DNA from: Aspidiotus rigidus
Lineage: Eukaryota > Arthropoda > Insecta > Hemiptera > Diaspididae
DNA: 64,000 bases
Assembly: GCA_035079385.1 (NCBI GenBank)
Contig: JAVHKY010000039.1
Coordinates: 62,001 to 126,000 of the forward strand
Reading direction: 5' to 3'
Shown here: piece by piece, positions 60,612 to 64,000 of the stretch
Layout: every line of letters starts with the position of its first letter
Position numbering within the stretch: position 1 is the stretch's first letter
Program-made: the position numbers and the translations under genes
The notes under the pieces: generated by a model
Database searches by the model: none
What the model was told of the DNA's origin: nothing
What the model saw: only the letters and a program-made list of their open reading frames with translations

Positions 60612-61937
60612 TGAAATCATGTATGAATTATAAACAGCCTTACCTTGTGTCATTTTTTATTGTAATTTTTCATTGTTTGATAGGAGACATCTGATATTTT
60701 CTTTATCGGGTAAGAAAAGGCACCAGGCGACAATAGCGACTAATCTCAAGAGATTTTTCTCGTTTTGTTGTATCGATAATTTAATTTCGTATTTTAACCG
60801 ATGAAAAGTGATGGTGTCTAAAAATAAACTAATTTCTTGTACTTGAGAATGCGTCGTCCTTATTATTGTGTTTTTGTTGGACGGAAAAAATACAAAAGTA
60901 ATTTAATTTAAAAACGGAGCTCACAATTCAAATTTTCAGGTGGTAGAATATACAAAAAGGAAAAGTGCGACCCTATAATTTTCTTTTATCATACGTTCTA
61001 GAATTTTTTGGAAAACGATTGAAAAATGCTTCGTTTGATAGGCTTTGATTTTGAAAGAATAATAATATTTACATTTGGAGTTCTTAAGGACGAAAGAAGA
61101 ACTAACAACTAAAAATATGGTTATTAATTTCTTTCTCTTGAAATTTACTCCAACAGTGTTTTCAAAAGTTTTGAAGAATAAATTAAAGACACGTGTTCGC
61201 ACTGAGGGGGCGGATCACCATCCAAAATTCCGAAACATATTGTCGAGTGAATTTACTGCTTCAAGGCTCAAATCGTGTTCATTCAACACGTAACATTATT
61301 GAATTGATTCAAATTTCGATTGAAAATCACGCTTCAAAATGGATGAAAAGTAACGCTCCTACCGGATTCTTTTCTCGTGAAATGAATGATGATTAATATT
61401 TCTATGATTTCCATCTGGTAACACTGATTTCGCTATTCGGCTTGCACGCTCGCTGAATTTCGCGCGTGTTCCTCGTCGTCTCCTCCGGTCGCCTCAATAC
61501 GAATCGAATCCGATCGAAGATCATCGAATTATTAATTATTTGTGAGTGATGTGATCGTGAAGTCTTTACTCTTTAGAGGAACCTAGGGAGAACCTCATGC
61601 TAATGACTGAATGACGTTCTTGTAATCTTGTTCTCTTACTTGTTAATGCAAGTCAAGTGGCGAAGGCAGATTTTTGCAGCATTATGCAAAATATTTATTC
61701 TTATCTGAGTTCTTCATAATGAGCTCGACCACATCATTAGTCTGGGTTCTGCGTTCAAATTATCTTCCGTGAAATTCTTCGATGTGTGAACTCTTTGCCG
61801 ACAACAATGGAATTGGTCTGTCGAAGTATGCTTAAAGTTTGAAAGGTACGCATTCTCTAATCTGACCACGTTAATACGTGAACGTTCATCGCACCATTTC
61901 GATAAATCCTCCTGAATTTTAGAATTTCAATTCCGTC
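60612..61937. promoter_or_regulatory. Intergenic with CpG-rich DNA ligase III promoter region
   Basis: 60,612-61,400 shows nothing I recognise. 61,430-61,520 is CpG-rich (for example TTTCGCGCGTGTTCCTCGTCGT) and is the likely promoter of the ligase gene. The 61,520-61,937 stretch would be its 5' UTR. Confidence 0.4.
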
Positions 61938-64000
61938 ATGTCTACCTCAGAAAACGAAAACCAGAACGATGACCAAGAAGAAGAAACCGAAGAAAAATTA
62001 TTCTGCGCGGAGCGTGCTAAGACCGGCCGTGCTAAGTGTAAACGATGCAAGAATGTCATAGATGCTAATTCTTTGCGTGTGGCGAAGTTGGCGGCAAACC
62101 CATTCGGTACTGGTAAAATGAAAGTATGGCATCACTTGAATTGCCTATTTGAAGGTTTCAAGAAACAGAGAGCGACGACACCGAAAATTGAAAAAATAGA
62201 TGACATAGGTGGTTACGAAACTCTGGCCGAAGAAGACATCGAAGAAATTTTAACCTTTATGTCCGATGGTTAGTAATCAATTCGTATATCCGATCTTCGT
62301 ACTTTGTCTGAAGATAATTCTTTGATCGGAAGTGCTCGCGCTTTCATTATAGTTACGATTCTCGTAATTTTTACTGTTATTTACTTCGTGTCCGAATTAC
62401 TTTCTAGAATAATGAATTATTTTTTCGTTCGTAGACGCTAAAGCTCATTGGGAAACGTTAAAGCAGGATATGCCCACTGTACCTGAGAAAACTGCTTCAA
62501 CATCTGTGAAGAAAAAGCGTGCGAAAAAGGAAACGTCTTCGACAACAATTCAATCTCCTCTTGAAATTCCCGTCAGCAGTGACCCATCTCACAGAGATAA
62601 CTCGTTTCGGCAGTTTCGGAAAATATGTTTGGCCGTGGCAAACGAAACTAGTTTCCTTAAGAAAACCGAAGTCATGGAGAACTTTTTCAAAAAAGGAACA
62701 GATGGAGGTGCGTTTGCGAAAAATTTCGGCATGCTCGAACGACCTGAGTTCAAGTGACTGATTATTCTACTTTTATGTGTGTAGATTCATTCAAAGGAGA
62801 TATTTTACTCTGGTGTCGATCGTTGCTTCCTGGAACTGTAAAAACTGTTTATAATCTACAGAATAAACAACTCGTGAAATTATTCAGTCGGGTAATTGAG
62901 CGTGTCGATTAATCGACGTTACTTTGATTTTTTCATCTAAAATTGAGAGGGTGATGAATCGTATTAGTTGTTCGGTTGACTTTCATTTAGTTGCTTGAGA
63001 ACCCAAGTTATGATTTATATTTCATGAAATTATTGCTCATCATTTCTTTAGATATTTCAAACCAATATGAAAGAAATGCTGAGTGATCTTGATGCCGGTG
63101 ATGTTTCTATGACTATATCGAAATTTTTTGGAGAAAGTAAAACTGTAAAGCCAGCTGCGAAAAGTTTGTTGTCCTTGCAAGAAGTAGACACGTTTTTGCA
63201 AACTCTATCAACACTATCGAAAGAAGACGAGCAACAGAAACTTTTAACCGATATTTGTAAGAAGTAAGTTTTCGATTGATTGATCATCGATGCTCAATTG
63301 TGAACTATAATAATATTAATCGTATCCATGTTTGTGTTCTAGATGTACGCCGAATGACTTACAAGGTATTATTCGTTTTCTTAAACATGATCTTCGGACA
63401 AGTGCTGGACCTAAACACGTGTAAGTAAGGTATTGATTTACTTGTAAGTTACATAGAATGCAGTCATAATATGTAATGCTATTTTCTCTCATTTTCAGTT
63501 TGGGTGCTCTTCATCCGAGTGCATATAGTGCTTTCCAGACGTGTCAAGACATCAACGCTGTCATTGATCAGATAACTAAGAAAGAGACCGGTAAGGAGAC
63601 AAATAAGAAAGAGTTGAACATAACCGTCAAACTTATGACTCCCGTCTTACCAATGCTAGTAAGGTTAATTTTAATACTTACATTCGACTCTATTTGTGTC
63701 GGTGAACGTTTCATCTTGCAAATATTATGATGTTCATAGGCCTCTCCGTGCAAATCGCTAGAAGAAAGTATTAAGAAGTATGAAAAAGGTTTATACGTTG
63801 AAATTAAATATGACGGAGAGCGCGTGCAGCTTCACAAAAAAGGCTTTGATTTCAAATATTTTTCTCGTAGTCTGAAACCCGTCTTAGCTCATAAGGTAAG
63901 TTTGTGTCAATAAGAGAAATAGAAATGATCGATTGTGTTTGTTTAAATCTTCTCCGTTTGTATTTTAGGTCGAACATTTTGCGAGTTACATTAAAAAAGC
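61938..64000 (+). CDS. LIG3: DNA ligase III, 5' half (continues past window)
   Basis: Exons 61938-62268, 62435-62707, 62785-62891, 63052-63263, 63343-63420, 63499-63658, 63740-63895 and 63969-64000+ join in phase. An N-terminal PARP-type zinc finger uses C34, C37, H66 and C69 (CKRC ... HHLNC), with the family's 28-residue spacing. It is followed by a Lys/Ser/Thr linker. The DNA-binding domain shows FRQFRKICLAVANET, LLPGTVKTVYNLQNKQLVKL, KPAAKSLLSLQEVD, LSKEDEQQ, CTPNDLQGIIRFLKHDLR and LMTPVLPML. The adenylation motif EIKYDGERVQ puts the catalytic lysine at residue 410. LIG3 seals single-strand breaks with XRCC1 and is the essential mitochondrial ligase in vertebrates. The ATG at 61,938 starts at the zinc finger; a mitochondrial leader could come from an upstream ATG, but I see none in frame. 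The 3' part lies outside the window. Confidence 0.95.

Noticed and set aside
1..64000. CRISPR arrays, operons or prokaryotic islands
   Set aside because: Genes carry spliceosomal introns and polyA signals throughout; no regularly spaced short repeats or bacterial-style gene runs were seen.

Overview
The window is nuclear DNA of an arthropod, most likely an insect. Genes are split by short GT-AG introns (about 65-100 bp in the compact genes), the DNA is AT-rich, polyA signals are animal-like, one gene is a divergent ionotropic receptor, and remnants of Penelope-like, jockey-like and hAT elements are scattered through it. A hemipteran would fit, but I cannot prove the order.

Left end (1-11,400) is a dense block of housekeeping genes: the 3' part of a CCDC142 homologue (+), COA8 (-), TRMT10C/MRPP1 (+), POLR3F (-), SAP18 (+) and CNOT11 (-). 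They alternate in strand, so 3' ends overlap or nearly touch and 5' ends share short promoters. Exon models for TRMT10C, SAP18 and CNOT11 close perfectly in phase.

13,756-23,040 (-) is a zona pellucida (ZP) domain membrane protein. It has a signal peptide, a Tyr/Pro/Gln-rich region, the ZP module, an RHKR furin-type site and a C-terminal transmembrane segment. Its roughly 4 kb second intron holds a decayed Penelope-like element (RT plus GIY-YIG endonuclease) between inverted LTR-like repeats that carry hammerhead-like core motifs.

23,000-40,000 is gene-poor. It holds dead LINE pieces (one split by a hAT MITE with a perfect 8-bp target duplication), microsatellites, diverged direct repeats and a few CpG-rich islands that I could not assign.

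40,477-40,921 (+) is a small two-exon gene for a secreted, cysteine-rich, dibasic-cleavable 124-aa precursor that I do not recognise. 41,723-44,599 is a large inverted repeat (about 0.72-kb arms) ending just downstream of an ionotropic receptor gene (44,867-49,759, -), with a third diverged copy inside that gene's largest intron.

Right end: a PRRX-type paired-related homeobox gene (50,861-57,689, +), MRM3 mitochondrial rRNA methyltransferase (58,886-60,363, +) and the 5' half of DNA ligase III (61,938 to the edge, +). Four of the recognised genes (COA8, TRMT10C, MRM3, LIG3) have known mitochondrial roles, but I see no evidence that they are co-regulated. I ran no searches. All family calls come from reading translated exons.
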